The notes beneath the pieces were generated by a model, which saw only the letters and a program-made list of their open reading frames with translations, searched no databases and was not told where the DNA came from. From Aporrectodea caliginosa (taxonomy: Eukaryota; Annelida; Clitellata; Crassiclitellata; Lumbricidae), in contig JACEVL010000414.1 in assembly GCA_020284085.1 (NCBI GenBank), forward strand, positions 1 to 64,000: a stretch of DNA of 64,000 nucleotides, written 5' to 3'. Of this stretch, positions 10,046-19,997 are shown piece after piece; within the stretch, counting starts at the first letter, position 1, and each line of letters starts with the position of its first letter. The position numbers and the translations under genes were made by a program.

Positions 10046-10512
10046 GAAATGGCTAAAATGGCGAAAGATTTCGCGTCAAAGGCCATTAGTACGGATGCAG
10101 AGCACGCTAATGAATAGATCGGATTGTTCCTAGATGCTATATATACATGTAAGTATAGAACACTGTTTCCGAGGACATGTCAAGTCCTCATAAACCATCA
10201 GCAATCGGTGTATATATAAGTCCTCATAAACCACCGGCGATCGGTATTTATATATAAGTCCCAATAAACCACCCGCAATCGGTATTTATATATAAGTCCC
10301 CATAAACCACCCGCAATCGGTAGATATTTAAGTCCCCATAAACCATCCGCAATCGGTATATATATATAGGTCCTCTTAAACCACCCGCAATCGGTATATA
10401 ATTATATATATATATAAGTCCTCATAAACCACACTCAATCGGTATATACATATGTCCCCATAATTACGTTGACATACTGAGTCCGCTCAAACCACCAGCG
10501 ATAAGTATATAT

Positions 10513-10516
<4 letters not shown>
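10046..10516. repeat. 36-48-bp tandem repeat, 9 units
   Basis: From about 10183 units of the form GTCCxCATAAACCACCCGC + AATCGGTATATATA repeat nine times with AT-rich spacers of variable length. The whole block from ~9905 to ~10515 recurs at 53700-54315. The spacing variation and lack of unique spacers exclude a CRISPR array. Confidence 0.85.
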
Positions 10517-10795
<279 letters not shown>

Positions 10796-10853
10796 TAGCA
10801 ACAGAGTGAAAAGAGGAGATGTTGTTTGACGGAACCTCGATCTCAGCAAAATA

Positions 10854-10945
10854 TATTCTGGTTTAATTGTATAATTCTAAACCGCTATCGGGGTATATAT
10901 ATATATATAATATTATATTTAGAATTATACAATTATTCCAGAATA
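10854..10945. repeat. Long hairpin, ~28-bp arms
   Basis: The arms ATTCTGG...AATTGTATAATTCTAAA (10856-10881) and their inverse (10918-10944) flank a TA-rich loop. The final 15 bp are perfectly paired. This may be a MITE remnant. Confidence 0.6.
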
Positions 10946-11250
10946 TGGATATATAATATACAGTTTTAATCAATAAAAAATTCGAAATTACTTTAAATGA
11001 AATTTTACACCGAACTCTTGTTTCCAAATCGGAGTCTGGTTTGTTATGTAACCACACATTCAAACACCACTTAAACAATATTCCTCACAGAAGCCTTGTT
11101 ATCCCCTCACGTAACCCTAGGTTTCCGCTGACGCACTTTGGGAGACGCTGGTTTAAATGAACTCATCACCATGTTGACTTCATTACAGCTTGGTTCTGAT
11201 GCACCATCGGCTGATGTCTTGTACATTATAAACCGGCACTATTATAGACG
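10946..11250. other. Non-coding, no recognised feature
   Basis: No motif, tandem repeat or dispersed repeat was recognised, apart from the TAGACG target sequence at the right border. Confidence 0.4.
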
Positions 11251-11412
11251 TTAGGGTGTCCCATAAAGACAGAAACTTTTCAAAAGTTTATATATCTTGA
11301 TGGCCAACCTCTAGAAAGTTTCTCTAGGACTAGTTATTATATTGCACGAAGTTACAGCTAATTAGATTAACATTTAGGCGTGGCTCAAGCGACTCTATTG
11401 TATAAGCTGATA

Positions 11413-11620
11413 TATAGGGTGGTATAGGGGTATGTTCGTTGCCTTGCAGCCGGAGGGTTGCAGGTTCGATTCCACCTCAAGCCGTCCGCGTAGGGACCTT
11501 GAGCAAATCCTTCGCGCACAATTGCTCTGCAATATAATTGCTTCTGCGCCGTCGAGGCGTGTGGCACTTCTGAACTTCGTAAGAAGGGCGATATCAAAGA
11601 TCAGTTGTATTGTATGAATC
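11413..11620 (+). mobile_element. tRNA-derived SINE
   Basis: An A-box-like TGGTATAGGGG (11420-11430) and a consensus B box GGTTCGATTCC (11463-11473) are spaced 43 bp apart, as in tRNA-type RNA polymerase III promoters. The body continues ~150 bp beyond the tRNA part. The anticodon arm and acceptor stem do not pair convincingly, so this is called a SINE and not a functional tRNA gene. Confidence 0.6.
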
Positions 11621-11629
11621 ATACACATT

Positions 11630-12240
11630 GATTTACCATTGAGAAATTTTATCCCAGAGTATCTCAGGAACTAAAAGCAATCGAGAAGTGATTTTTGTGT
11701 CTATGACAGGGTTTTCCGGGGAGAAGTCAAATATGCTATTTCTAACATTGTAGGACAATCGGATGACCTTCATTTTCAAGGTCATTTGACATAATATTGT
11801 CATAATATTTCGTTATCGGTGAAGGCTGAAAAGAAGGTATCCGTGCAAGATAGTCCCACTGGGCTCAAGGAAATAAAATAGAGTTATAAACAACCTGGTT
11901 TGACCATCGTTTGACCATCGCATGACTTTGTAGTTCAAGGTCACTCGACCTGTTATGGTTAACCTTTGGCCTCACTGGAACTAAAAGTTATGTAAAAAAA
12001 TCCTGGCGTATATGATGTTTTTCAGAGTCTTGGATTCGAAAGAAGTATACTCAACAGAGTTATGATGAACATCATATGCTGAGTGCATGACTGTAGTTCA
12101 GGTCCATTGACCTGCAATGTTTAACCTTTGGTTCTCCGAAACTACAAGTGCTAGAATGGTTTTCTTGATGTCTAATAATTTTTATGATTTTAAGGGACTC
12201 CAACAACACTGTATACTCGGCATTATAAGGTTACGATCGC
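11630..12240. repeat. Diverged tandem units with AGGTCA words
   Basis: Three to four diverged units of roughly 150-200 bp share the pattern GGAACTAAAAG ... TTTCAAGGTCAxTTGACCTG ... TTAACCTTTGG. They lie inside the long-TIR transposon. No ORF of interest is present. Confidence 0.5.
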
Positions 12241-12245
12241 TTTAC

Positions 12246-12535
12246 TCATTCTGCAGCTTCTCTCCAACCTTTCCTCTCTTTGGACCAGCATGATCTCTTT
12301 GTCCCGCGAACTAGGACCACTTTGGCGCAAGCTAGGTCATTTCTCACCATTGGGCCTGCCCTGTGGAATTCCCTCCCCTCCTCTTTACGCGTTTCCATTC
12401 CTTCTAGATCTATTCCTACTTCTCTCTTTCTTCAAAACCTATTTCTTCTCTCGGGGTACTCGCACTGGGAGCACTACTGAATAGTCACTGCTGTGAACGG
12501 CGCTATATAAGTTACTAATTACATTACACTACATC
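12246..12535 (+). pseudogene. CR1/L2-type LINE C-terminal fragment and 3' end
   Basis: The frame from 12280 reads HDLFVPRTRTTLAQARSF then GPALWNSLPSSLR, the standard LINE ORF2 C-terminal motif. About 20 bp after the stop comes GGCGCTATATAAG and a TTACATTACACTAC-type tail, the 3' end shared by several LINEs in this window. 5' truncated. Confidence 0.75.
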
Positions 12536-13384
12536 TGAGCTTCAAGGTCACTTGACGACCCGGCGTGGTTGCCCTTCGTTTCTCGGGAATTGCAAGCAAT
12601 AGAATTGTGATTGTGGTTTATCTTCGGTGAAGGCATTAAAGCACTTTCCTAAACATGAGATTTGTTATTATACGTTGTGATTCACAGAAAATTGTTACAG
12701 GAAACTGTCTACGACTTCCAAAGTCATCTGAACTGTTACAAACCAATCAACGTGTTACTTGATATTATAGATCATGGAATGTAATTACCGCAGAGTGGTA
12801 GGCATGTGTCTTCAGGATTTCTTGTAGCCACAAATCTTACAGTTGACACCAAGATCACCTTTCTAAGACTTGTGGGTGGTCTATATATATATATATAAGG
12901 TCACTGGGAACGTCACGGTGAGTGAGGTCACGTGGTCTGTGAAATATAATATTATTATCAAATTCCTTGTAGTCGATAACCCTAGTCTGCAGACACAGAG
13001 ATCTCCTTTCCAAGACTTCTGGCTTTGGAGATAGGAGCGGTTAGCCTACTTCAAAAGTTGAGTGACGTTATGTCACATGTTCTGGAAGAAGAAACTGCTA
13101 AGGGGTTTCAAGAATATTTTATGCAAATCCTTCTTTCCCAAAACCATAACTTGATACCTAAAAATAAACCTTTTAAGAACAACACGTTTGACGTCATGTC
13201 ACATGGCGTCATGCAAGAGTTACCTTATGAGACAAAACCTATGTTGTGAGCAAACCCTTCCAGGAAACCTCACCAAAGGAATTTTGAATATCTCTTCCCG
13301 TTTGTGAAGTTATGCATTGAAAACCGATATGTTGGTAAAATTTCCAAACAGGCTATTGCATGGAGAGGGGGGGTTATACGAAAT
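12536..13384. other. Interior of the long-TIR transposon, no recognised gene
   Basis: The sequence continues the theme of AGGTCA-containing diverged repeats (12541, 12897) and holds a 74-codon open frame at 13025-13249 (PLF-free, no recognised domain). That frame has repeated DVMSHV / DVMSHG words because the DNA itself carries GACGTxATGTCACATG twice. Confidence 0.4.
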
Positions 13385-13533
13385 TTGAAAAGGCTTTGAG
13401 CCACGTCTAAATGATCTTCAATCTTGCTGTAACTTTGCACTTTTTATCAGAATAGCCAAGAGAAACGTTTTAGAGGTTGGCCATTGAAATTTGAGAACTT
13501 TGGTTTTTCTGCGACACCCTAATAGACGTTGCC

Positions 13534-13656
<123 letters not shown>

Positions 13657-13659
13657 ACG

Positions 13660-13865
13660 CTGGAGATTGGTTGCTAGCGCCTCCGGTTACTGCATTGGGA
13701 CTCCGCTTAAATGACGAAGTGATACGGATCGCGGTTGGAATGCGACTCAGACGACTGAAAAGCCCCTTTACCAGTGAAGAGACTGGCTCGGGTCGGGAGC
13801 GCCTCTGTTTTGAGTGGCGCTATATAAATGCTTGATTACGATTACGATTATGACTCGGGACGACA
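13660..13865 (+). mobile_element. LINE 3' UTR end
   Basis: The block ends GTGGCGCTATATAAATGC followed by TGATTACGATTACGATTA, the LINE 3'-terminal sequence plus microsatellite tail found repeatedly in this window (compare 36190-36235). Confidence 0.65.
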
Positions 13866-14099
13866 CTGTGCGAACCTCATTTGTGTCACTGTGGTGAGCG
13901 AGTGTTATGTTTATGTTCACTTGATAACTATTGGGTAATGTTAACCACTTTCTGAAGTAATACTGTACATGCCTGGATTGGTTTAATTCTAGTTAAGGTT
14001 TTTTACGCTTAGTTTGAATGTAGTTAAGGTTTATGTTTTTCGTACTAGATTTTCTGAATATAAACAACTGAACTATTGTACCACGATATTAGTAATTAG

Positions 14100-14268
14100 G
14101 TGACCCTATCTAGCGGGACAATTGTCCCTTCAGGATCCCCTTTTGTTGCTATTAATGAAAAATATTCATGCTACTATAATTGTGTTGTAATGTTATCAAT
14201 GGCTAATATTCATGTTACCTCTGTTTCGGTACTCTTTGGCTTCAATAAAAAAGAATTGATTGATTGAC
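14100..14268 (+). mobile_element. LINE 3' UTR with (TTGA)n tail
   Basis: The sequence GTGACCCTATCTAGCGGGAC ... CTTCAATAAAA ... TTGATTGATTGA matches the 3' end of the LINE at 61101-62312 and the inverted copies near 51.4 and 60.9 kb. It joins the next element directly at ~14266. Confidence 0.7.
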
Positions 14269-14795
14269 CAGAGCACTCCACGGTCTGGCCTGCAGAAAAA
14301 ACGCTGGCAGACATCAACGGCACAACATGCTGAACGACATCATATGGAGATCGTTTGGAAGAGCGAACATCCCTTCTCAGAAAGAACCGTTGGGCCTCAC
14401 CAGAGAAGATGGTAAACGACCGGACGGCGTGACACTCATCCCGTGGTCATGCGGAAGATGCCTCACTTGGGATGTGACAGTTTCGGACACATTCGCAAAG
14501 TCACATCTGGCAACAACATCAACCGAAGCGGGCGAGGCCGCAAACCGAGCAGCCGCCGCCAAGACATTGAAATACGCCACAATCGCCCGAACGCATGCTT
14601 TTGTGGCGGTTGCATTAGAGTCCAGCGGTTCTTGGAGTTCTGAAGGACTGGATTTTGTCCTGGAATTAGGACGAAGGTTAACCGATGCAACACATGACAC
14701 GCTCGAGACAAGCTACCTGTTTCAAAGACTCTCGGTAGCTCTCCAACGCGGAAACGCCATCTGCTTTTCTTCGACATTACCATGCTAGATTGTTC
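14266..14795 (+). pseudogene. LINE C-terminal endonuclease-like domain, copy 1
   Basis: The 174-codon frame has an upstream C/H-rich segment (GLACRKNAGRHQRHNMLND), then DGKRPDGVTLIPW ... LTWDVTV, a PD-(x)n-D arrangement resembling the restriction-like endonuclease at the C terminus of early-branching LINEs such as the R2/R4 groups. It ends with FQRLSVALQRGNAICF. Only this 3' part is present; no RT core precedes it. It runs straight into an (AAT)n tract. Two diverged homologues follow at 14873 and 15355. The clade assignment is inference. Confidence 0.6.

Positions 14796-14872
<77 letters not shown>
14796..14872. repeat. (ATA)n microsatellite
   Basis: About 25 ATA units separate copies 1 and 2 of the endonuclease-like domain. 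Confidence 0.95.
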
Positions 14873-14873
<1 letters not shown>

Positions 14874-15285
14874 GCGCTTGGCTCGGATCGTTGCTTGACC
14901 TGGGACGTCACAGTGGCAGACACACTTACTTGCCCACAACCTCCAACCAACCGGGAGGAGCTGGCTGAGGCCAGGGAAAATGCTAAATACACCCAACTGA
15001 TGCAAACCTACCACTTTGTCCCATTGGCTTTTGAAACCATGGGACCAATTAATGCCAAGGGACTGGCCTTTCTTGCCAACCTGGGTCGGCTTCTGGGCCA
15101 AATTTCGGGCGACCCAGGAGAAACAAGTTAATTGTTCCAGCGCCTGTCAGTTGTGATCCAACGTTTCAACGCCGTTGCGTTCCACAGCACTTTGTTCTTT
15201 GAGATCTTGACAAGGATGGCCACTCCAGAGTTAACATTGCTTATTAATATCTGACACCTGAGGGATTATAGATACCTCGGGTAAA
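14873..15285 (+). pseudogene. LINE C-terminal endonuclease-like domain, copy 2
   Basis: It starts inside the domain immediately after the microsatellite (CLTWDVTVADT...) and continues with AFETMGPINAKGLAFL and, after an in-frame stop at 15129, a segment matching copy 1's FQRLSV end. The 3' UTR contains ACCTGAGG ... ACCTCGGGT, a stem-loop shared with copy 3. It ends in (AAT)n. Confidence 0.65.
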
Positions 15286-15297
15286 AATAATAATAAT

Positions 15298-15353
<56 letters not shown>

Positions 15354-15354
15354 T
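15286..15354. repeat. (AAT)n microsatellite
   Basis: About 22 AAT units with one interruption separate copies 2 and 3. Confidence 0.95.
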
Positions 15355-15832
15355 TTGTCAAAGACATCCAGATGATGTCTTTGAACGACGTCATCGGGAG
15401 AGCACTTCAAAGGGCAGACATCTCTAGCTCGAAGGAGCCACCCGGTCTTCTTCGCAACGATGGCAAACGACCGGATGGAGCAACAATAGTTCCGTGGGCT
15501 GCGGGCAAACAAGTCGCTTGTGACGTGACCGGCGTCCACACATGTGGAGCGTCATATGTCCATCCGACGTCACTAACAGCCGGGGGTGCAGCTGAGCTGG
15601 CAGCAGTTCGGAAACAAGCAAAATACTCAGGCCTTCCTACATCACACACATTTTTTCCAATTGCCTTCGAATCATTGGGTCCAAGTAATCGATCAGGCAT
15701 CGAGTTTATTTCAGAGGTGGGCCGTCGTATGTCCGTAATTTCTGGCGAGCCGTTTGATACAAAGCACCTACTCTTGGGATAGTTTCTAGGAACCTGAGGT
15801 ATCATATCTACCTCGGGTCACACACAAAATTA
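15355..15832 (+). pseudogene. LINE C-terminal endonuclease-like domain, copy 3
   Basis: The 136-codon frame 15372-15782 has LNDVIGRALQRADI, GLLRNDGKRPDGATIVPW, CDVTG and IAFESLGPSNRSGIEF, colinear with copy 1 (LNDIIWRSFGRANI, DGKRPDG, WDVTV). The 3' UTR holds ACCTGAGGTA ... TACCTCGGGT, an almost perfect 10-bp stem. Confidence 0.65.
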
Positions 15833-15934
15833 TTATGTTACAGTGTAATTACCTTGGGCGGGTCAAGGTAAACTCCCCAGCTGGCCATCACGGGCTCTCC
15901 TGTGTTCTCGGCCCGGGTCGATTGCTTAAACATT

Positions 15935-16080
15935 AGGGTGGAGTGAACAAAACTTTTCTTTAGTAATGAATTCTAATAGTGGGCGAAAGTTGCAATTTGC
16001 GTAGAGAAAGAAACACACCAAATATTTTAAATTTCGAATGATGTCTTCTGCCCTCTACCGCTGATGCAACATTTCAAATT
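15935..16080 (+). repeat. Dispersed repeat C, diverged copy
   Basis: ATTAGGGTGGAGTGAA at the left and GTCTTCTGCCCTCTACCG internally match 6125-6260 with substantial divergence. Confidence 0.6.
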
Positions 16081-16483
16081 TTTATTATTTTTAGGCCATT
16101 ATGTTTCGTCACAGCAAAGCACTGCTCTTATACAGTATTCTATAATGAAACCTTAGCTCAATTAATATGCACGATACAGCGAGGAACAGATTGAAAATGT
16201 AATTTATGCTGTAGAGCAGAGTCCAAGGATTTTTCCCAAAAATACCTCTGTTTGTGAAAGACTGGATATTTACTTATTTAGGCCTACATTAGTGAATGAC
16301 GATAGCTTTTGGAATTGTACTGTATTACTATTTTGTAAATCGCCTCTCGCAGTGCTCACCAATCAGAGGCGCTCCCAGTGTGAATGACTCAGACAAAGAA
16401 AGTGGTCTTAAGACTACGAAAGGAGGCACTTGGACCCCCAGTTAATGAGGAGGAACGTGTTACTGGAGGGAGGGTAAAATTTC
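16081..16483. other. Unassigned, with a LINE-like 3' scrap
   Basis: Around 16341-16385 the words CGCCTCTCGCAGTGCTCACC and CAGAGGCGCTCCCAG resemble the minus-strand 3' end of LINEs. Nothing else was recognised. Confidence 0.35.
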
Positions 16484-16651
16484 CACACATGCTATTGCAT
16501 GGCGGTATACGAAATTTGAAACGGCTTTGAGCCACGTCTAAATGATCTTCAATCTTGCTGTAACTTTGCATTTTTTTATCAGAATAGCCAAGTGAAACTT
16601 TTTAGAGGTTGGCCATTGAAATTTGAGAACTATGGATTTTTCTGGGACACC
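16484..16651. mobile_element. Solo terminal repeat of the long-TIR transposon
   Basis: This matches the right arm of the 11251-13522 element (13360-13520) closely, including GAGCCACGTCTAAATGATC and the end GGGACACCCT. The left arm is not found nearby. Confidence 0.75.
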
Positions 16652-16652
16652 C

Positions 16653-17653
16653 TTTAAACCGAGGGGTCAATCTGACCCCTGTATTAGTACTTGCATGTCA
16701 GGCTACGCATTTCTTATCAAGTCTATTCAATAATATTATAGATCACAGCCTATAAGGTAATCAATGTGAGAAGATAGGAGTTCAGGTGAGAGGAGAGGAG
16801 ATCTTGTGAGAGGAGGATCATCAGGTGAGGATAAGAGATCTGGTGAGAGAAGATGAGATTTGGCGAGAGGAGAGGTCTGGTGAGAGGATAGGAGATCTGG
16901 TGAGAGAATAGAAGATCTGGTGAGAGGAGAGGAGATCTGGTGAGAGGATATCAGATCTGGGTATAAGATAGGAGAACTTGTGAGAGGATAGGAGATATGG
17001 TGAGTGAAGAGGAGACATGGCGAGAAGAGAGGTCTGGTGAGAGGATAGATGATGATCTGATGAGAGGAGAGGAAATTTGCTGAGAGGAGAGGAGATATGG
17101 TGAGAGGAGAGGATATCTGGTTATAACATAGGAGAACTAGTGTGAGGATAGAAGATCTAGTCAGAGGAAAGAAGATATTGTGAGAGGAGCGGAGATTTGG
17201 CGAGAGGAAAGAAGATCTGGTGAGAAATCTGGTGAAAGGATAGATCTATTGAGGGGATAGGAGATCTGGTGAGAGGATAAGATATCTGGAGAGAGGATAT
17301 CAGATCTGGTGAGAACAGAGGAGATCTGTTGAGAGGATAGGATATCTGGTGAGAGAATAAGATATCTGGTGAGAGGATAGGAGATCTGGTGAGAGGTGAG
17401 GAGTTCTGGTGAGGAGAAAAAAGATCTGGTGAGAGGATAGGAGATCTTGTGAGAGTAGAGGATCTCCTATTTTCCCATTCCAACGTGCTTGTTACACTTA
17501 TTACACTTGTTTATGCTGATGTAGTTAATGTTTATAAAGTTGTTTCGTCAATTTAATTGAATTTCACTTGAATTTGCATTATAAAATATATGGGGTCAAA
17601 ATGACCCCTTCGATGCTTCTAGGATGTTCGATTTCTCGGTACTCCTAGTGTTA
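16653..17653 (+). mobile_element. piggyBac-family element, copy 2, minisatellite-filled
   Basis: The right end ...CGGTACTCCTAGTG followed by TTAA and the preceding GGGGTCAAAATGACCCC match the left end of the 3859-4873 element in inverse. The left part (ACCGAGGGGTCA ... TAGTACTTGCATGTCAGGC) matches its 4640-4710 region in inverse. The transposase part is replaced by a GA-rich minisatellite. Confidence 0.7.
16780..17465. repeat. GA-rich minisatellite (GGAGATCTGGTGAGAGGATA type)
   Basis: Roughly 30 irregular units built on AGATCTGGTGAGAGGA with variants. The minus-strand SPDLLSP-rich ORFs are translations of this array. Confidence 0.9.
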
Positions 17654-17659
17654 AAGTTT

Positions 17660-18400
17660 GACGAGTACACGTATAGTATGGACTACTGGCAAATCCATCA
17701 GTTAATTCGTAACCTGACTTCAAGACTAAACAAACGCCCACTAAAAGCGTCAACCGTCCGCCATGATGCCCATCGTTCCTACATCCTTCTATCAATATGC
17801 GTTACTTGATAGATTTGTTGCACCAATTAAGAGTGCAATTACAAAGTACCGTATGAGTATTATGCTGAGTCATGTGAGACATGTGGCAATGTTTGTGTTA
17901 TTCAGCTCAGTATGGCTTAATGCATAGATCATTTTCAGTCACAGACTTGCATTTTGTATTCTAAGGCACTTCTAGAAATTGGTTATTGGAGTATTTTTCA
18001 GGTTAGCTTCGTCCATTTAGATCTCTTCATATGTTTATACAGTAAACACTCTTGTAGAGGTGAATAGACTTTCTGGGTGTATAGATGCATATGATAAATG
18101 TTCTGCCTCGTTGCTGAAGTGTATTGATAAGCACATAGGCGCACAGTTAAGTACACATAGCTCACCTAATCAGGCTTTTGTCCCTGTCACTTTAATCTAG
18201 TAGTCTTGGAAACTGATAAGTGCAACTGATAACTTGCCGAGTGACTGAACGCACCAATAGAGATGAGATCTATGGTTTGTCAACATCTGAAGACGACTCC
18301 TTTTCAAGTGACATACAACTATTGAGCTAGGCCTAGAGTTCAGATAACGCAATCTTAGCTTCGGCCCGACATTGCACGAGTTTACTTTATTACAAGGTTC
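17660..18400. other. Non-coding, no recognised feature
   Basis: No protein motif and no repeat shared with the rest of the window was seen. Confidence 0.4.
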
Positions 18401-18404
18401 AAGA

Positions 18405-19378
18405 TGATGTCTAGTCAAGGTGGCAGGAACTTTATCGAAAGAATTCAGAATCAGACGTGGAGTGAGACCGGGTTGCGTCTTGACTCCAAGTCTGTTTAAC
18501 ATCTTGGCGGAAAGAGTGATGAGGGAAACATTAGAGAGATATGATGGAGGAGTGCAGATAGGGGGAAGAAGGCTGACAAACTTACAATACGCCGATGATA
18601 TTGTACTACTGACAAACTCTGAGGAAGAACTACAGATGTTGATAGAGAGACTGGACAGGACAGGAAAGAAATATGGAAAAGCAGATTAATACAGGTAAGA
18701 CGAAGGTCATGACAACAACGGAAACCGAATGTTCAATCAGGATTAATCAGGAGGAACTGGAGCAGTTGAACAGAATTACGTATTTGGGTTCAACGATCAA
18801 TGAAAACAGCGATTGCGGTGCAGAGATCAGAGTACGATTGGCAAATGGTTATGCAGTAGCTACAGACCTCAAAAGTATATGGAAGAGTCATGGCCTAACA
18901 AATACAACGAAGATAAAGTTGTGGAGAGCACTGGTGTGGCCGGTGGCTATATATGGTTGTGAGAGTTGGACACTGATGAGGGAGGAGGAGAGACGAATAG
19001 AGGCATTCGAGATGAAATGTCTGAGATTGATCATGAATATATCCTTGGACGGAAATGCGGACAAATGAGTGGGTGTTGGGGGCGGCAGGAGTGGAGAGGA
19101 GTCTGCTGAAGACGGTAAAAGAAAGAAAACTGATTTATTTCGGACATATCATGAGAAGAGAGAGAACATGCATGGAGAAAGACATCATGCAGGGCACAAT
19201 GCCGGGAGACCGGAAAAGAGGAAGACCGAGAACAAACTGGTTGGGCAACATAAAGGAATGGACGGGATTGACAATGGAGGAGATGATAAGACTGACGGAA
19301 GACAGGAGACGTTGGAGGAATATTGTTCATGATGCGGCCGACCCTCGAAGCGAGGATGGCTGAGAACAGAACAGATGA
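18405..19378 (+). pseudogene. RTE-type LINE, 5'-truncated ORF2 and 3' end
   Basis: Three overlapping frames (18420-18689, 18673-19068, 19055-19363) together cover the RT core from RRGVRPGCVLTPSLFN through the catalytic LQYADDIVLLT, the thumb-like segment ITYLGSTINENSDC, YGCESW, and the C-terminal KLIYFGHIMRR / KRGRPRTNW motifs. This order is characteristic of RTE/BovB-like non-LTR elements. Two frameshifts break it. The 3' end carries GACCCTCGAAGCGAGGATGG, a short stem-loop in the coding end. Confidence 0.85.
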
Positions 19379-19544
19379 TGTCTACTTTCTAGAAAACTGC
19401 TATCATGGGTTTTGGCAACTAATATTAGGTTATGATTCGTAATTGCGGTCGTAATCAACGTAGCTCTCGCTATAATCGGCCTCTCGAACGAAGGCTGCAA
19501 GTAGGCCTATATATACACGCCAAACAGACATTCATGAAGAAAAG

Positions 19545-19985
19545 TAAGTAAGTAAGTATATCCTTTATTGAAAAACCAACTGCTAGCCGCATTTTGGTGT
19601 ACAAAGATCATCAAATAAAAAAAAAATTAAGTATAAAGCATCCGTGTGACAAATGTTTCTACGAGATAGAGAGTTTGCCTTAGGTATTATTCTATTGTGG
19701 GTTCTGGGACGTAGCGAGTATGAAACAGTTTTCACGGGAGGCAGTAGTTGATGTAATACATGTGCAGGGTTGCTGATGATGGTAGAAAAGAGGTTGGAGT
19801 CTGCTTTTCTGCAAAGTTGCTCGAAACTTTGGTAGGATTCCGGTAGATAACGAGACCGGACCAGTCGCCGTATAGTTGCCTGAAGACGAGAGCGTCCCTT
19901 TACCCCCACAAAGCCCACCACGCAATGGCAATAAATGCTAGTGGATAAATCCCCTCCTGTTCGTTTTCCAGTGGGTGCCATCCTA
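19545..19985 (-). pseudogene. LINE ORF2 C-terminal fragment with (TAAG)n tail
   Basis: The minus frame ends with ISNPAHVLHQLLPP and SYSLRPRTHNRIIP, the C-terminal motif of a LINE family that recurs at 24110-24370. The (GTAA)n/(AAGT)n tract at 19545-19560 is the 3' tail. Only the C terminus is present. Confidence 0.7.
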
Positions 19986-19997
19986 GGCGGACAGGGT

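Larger units (their letters stand above)
11251..13522. mobile_element. DNA transposon with ~145-bp terminal inverted repeats
   Basis: The left arm (11251-~11395) begins TTAGGGTGTCCCA and is the inverse of the right arm (~13385-13522), with shared blocks for GGCCAACCTCTA, GTTACAGC and GTGGCTCAA in the same order. TAGACG flanks both sides (11245-11250, 13523-13528), a likely 6-bp target duplication. No transposase was recognised inside. A solo right arm occurs at ~16484-16651. The interior holds a tRNA-like SINE, diverged repeats with TTCAAGGTCA words and a LINE fragment. Confidence 0.75.

Noticed and set aside
10183..10516. CRISPR-like array of ~37-bp repeats
   Set aside because: Units are contiguous, have no unique spacers, vary in AT-rich length, and the block is duplicated at 53.7 kb in an animal genome; it is an ordinary tandem repeat.
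11413..11485. Functional tRNA gene
   Set aside because: A and B boxes are good, but the acceptor and anticodon stems do not pair convincingly and the sequence continues as a SINE body inside a transposon.
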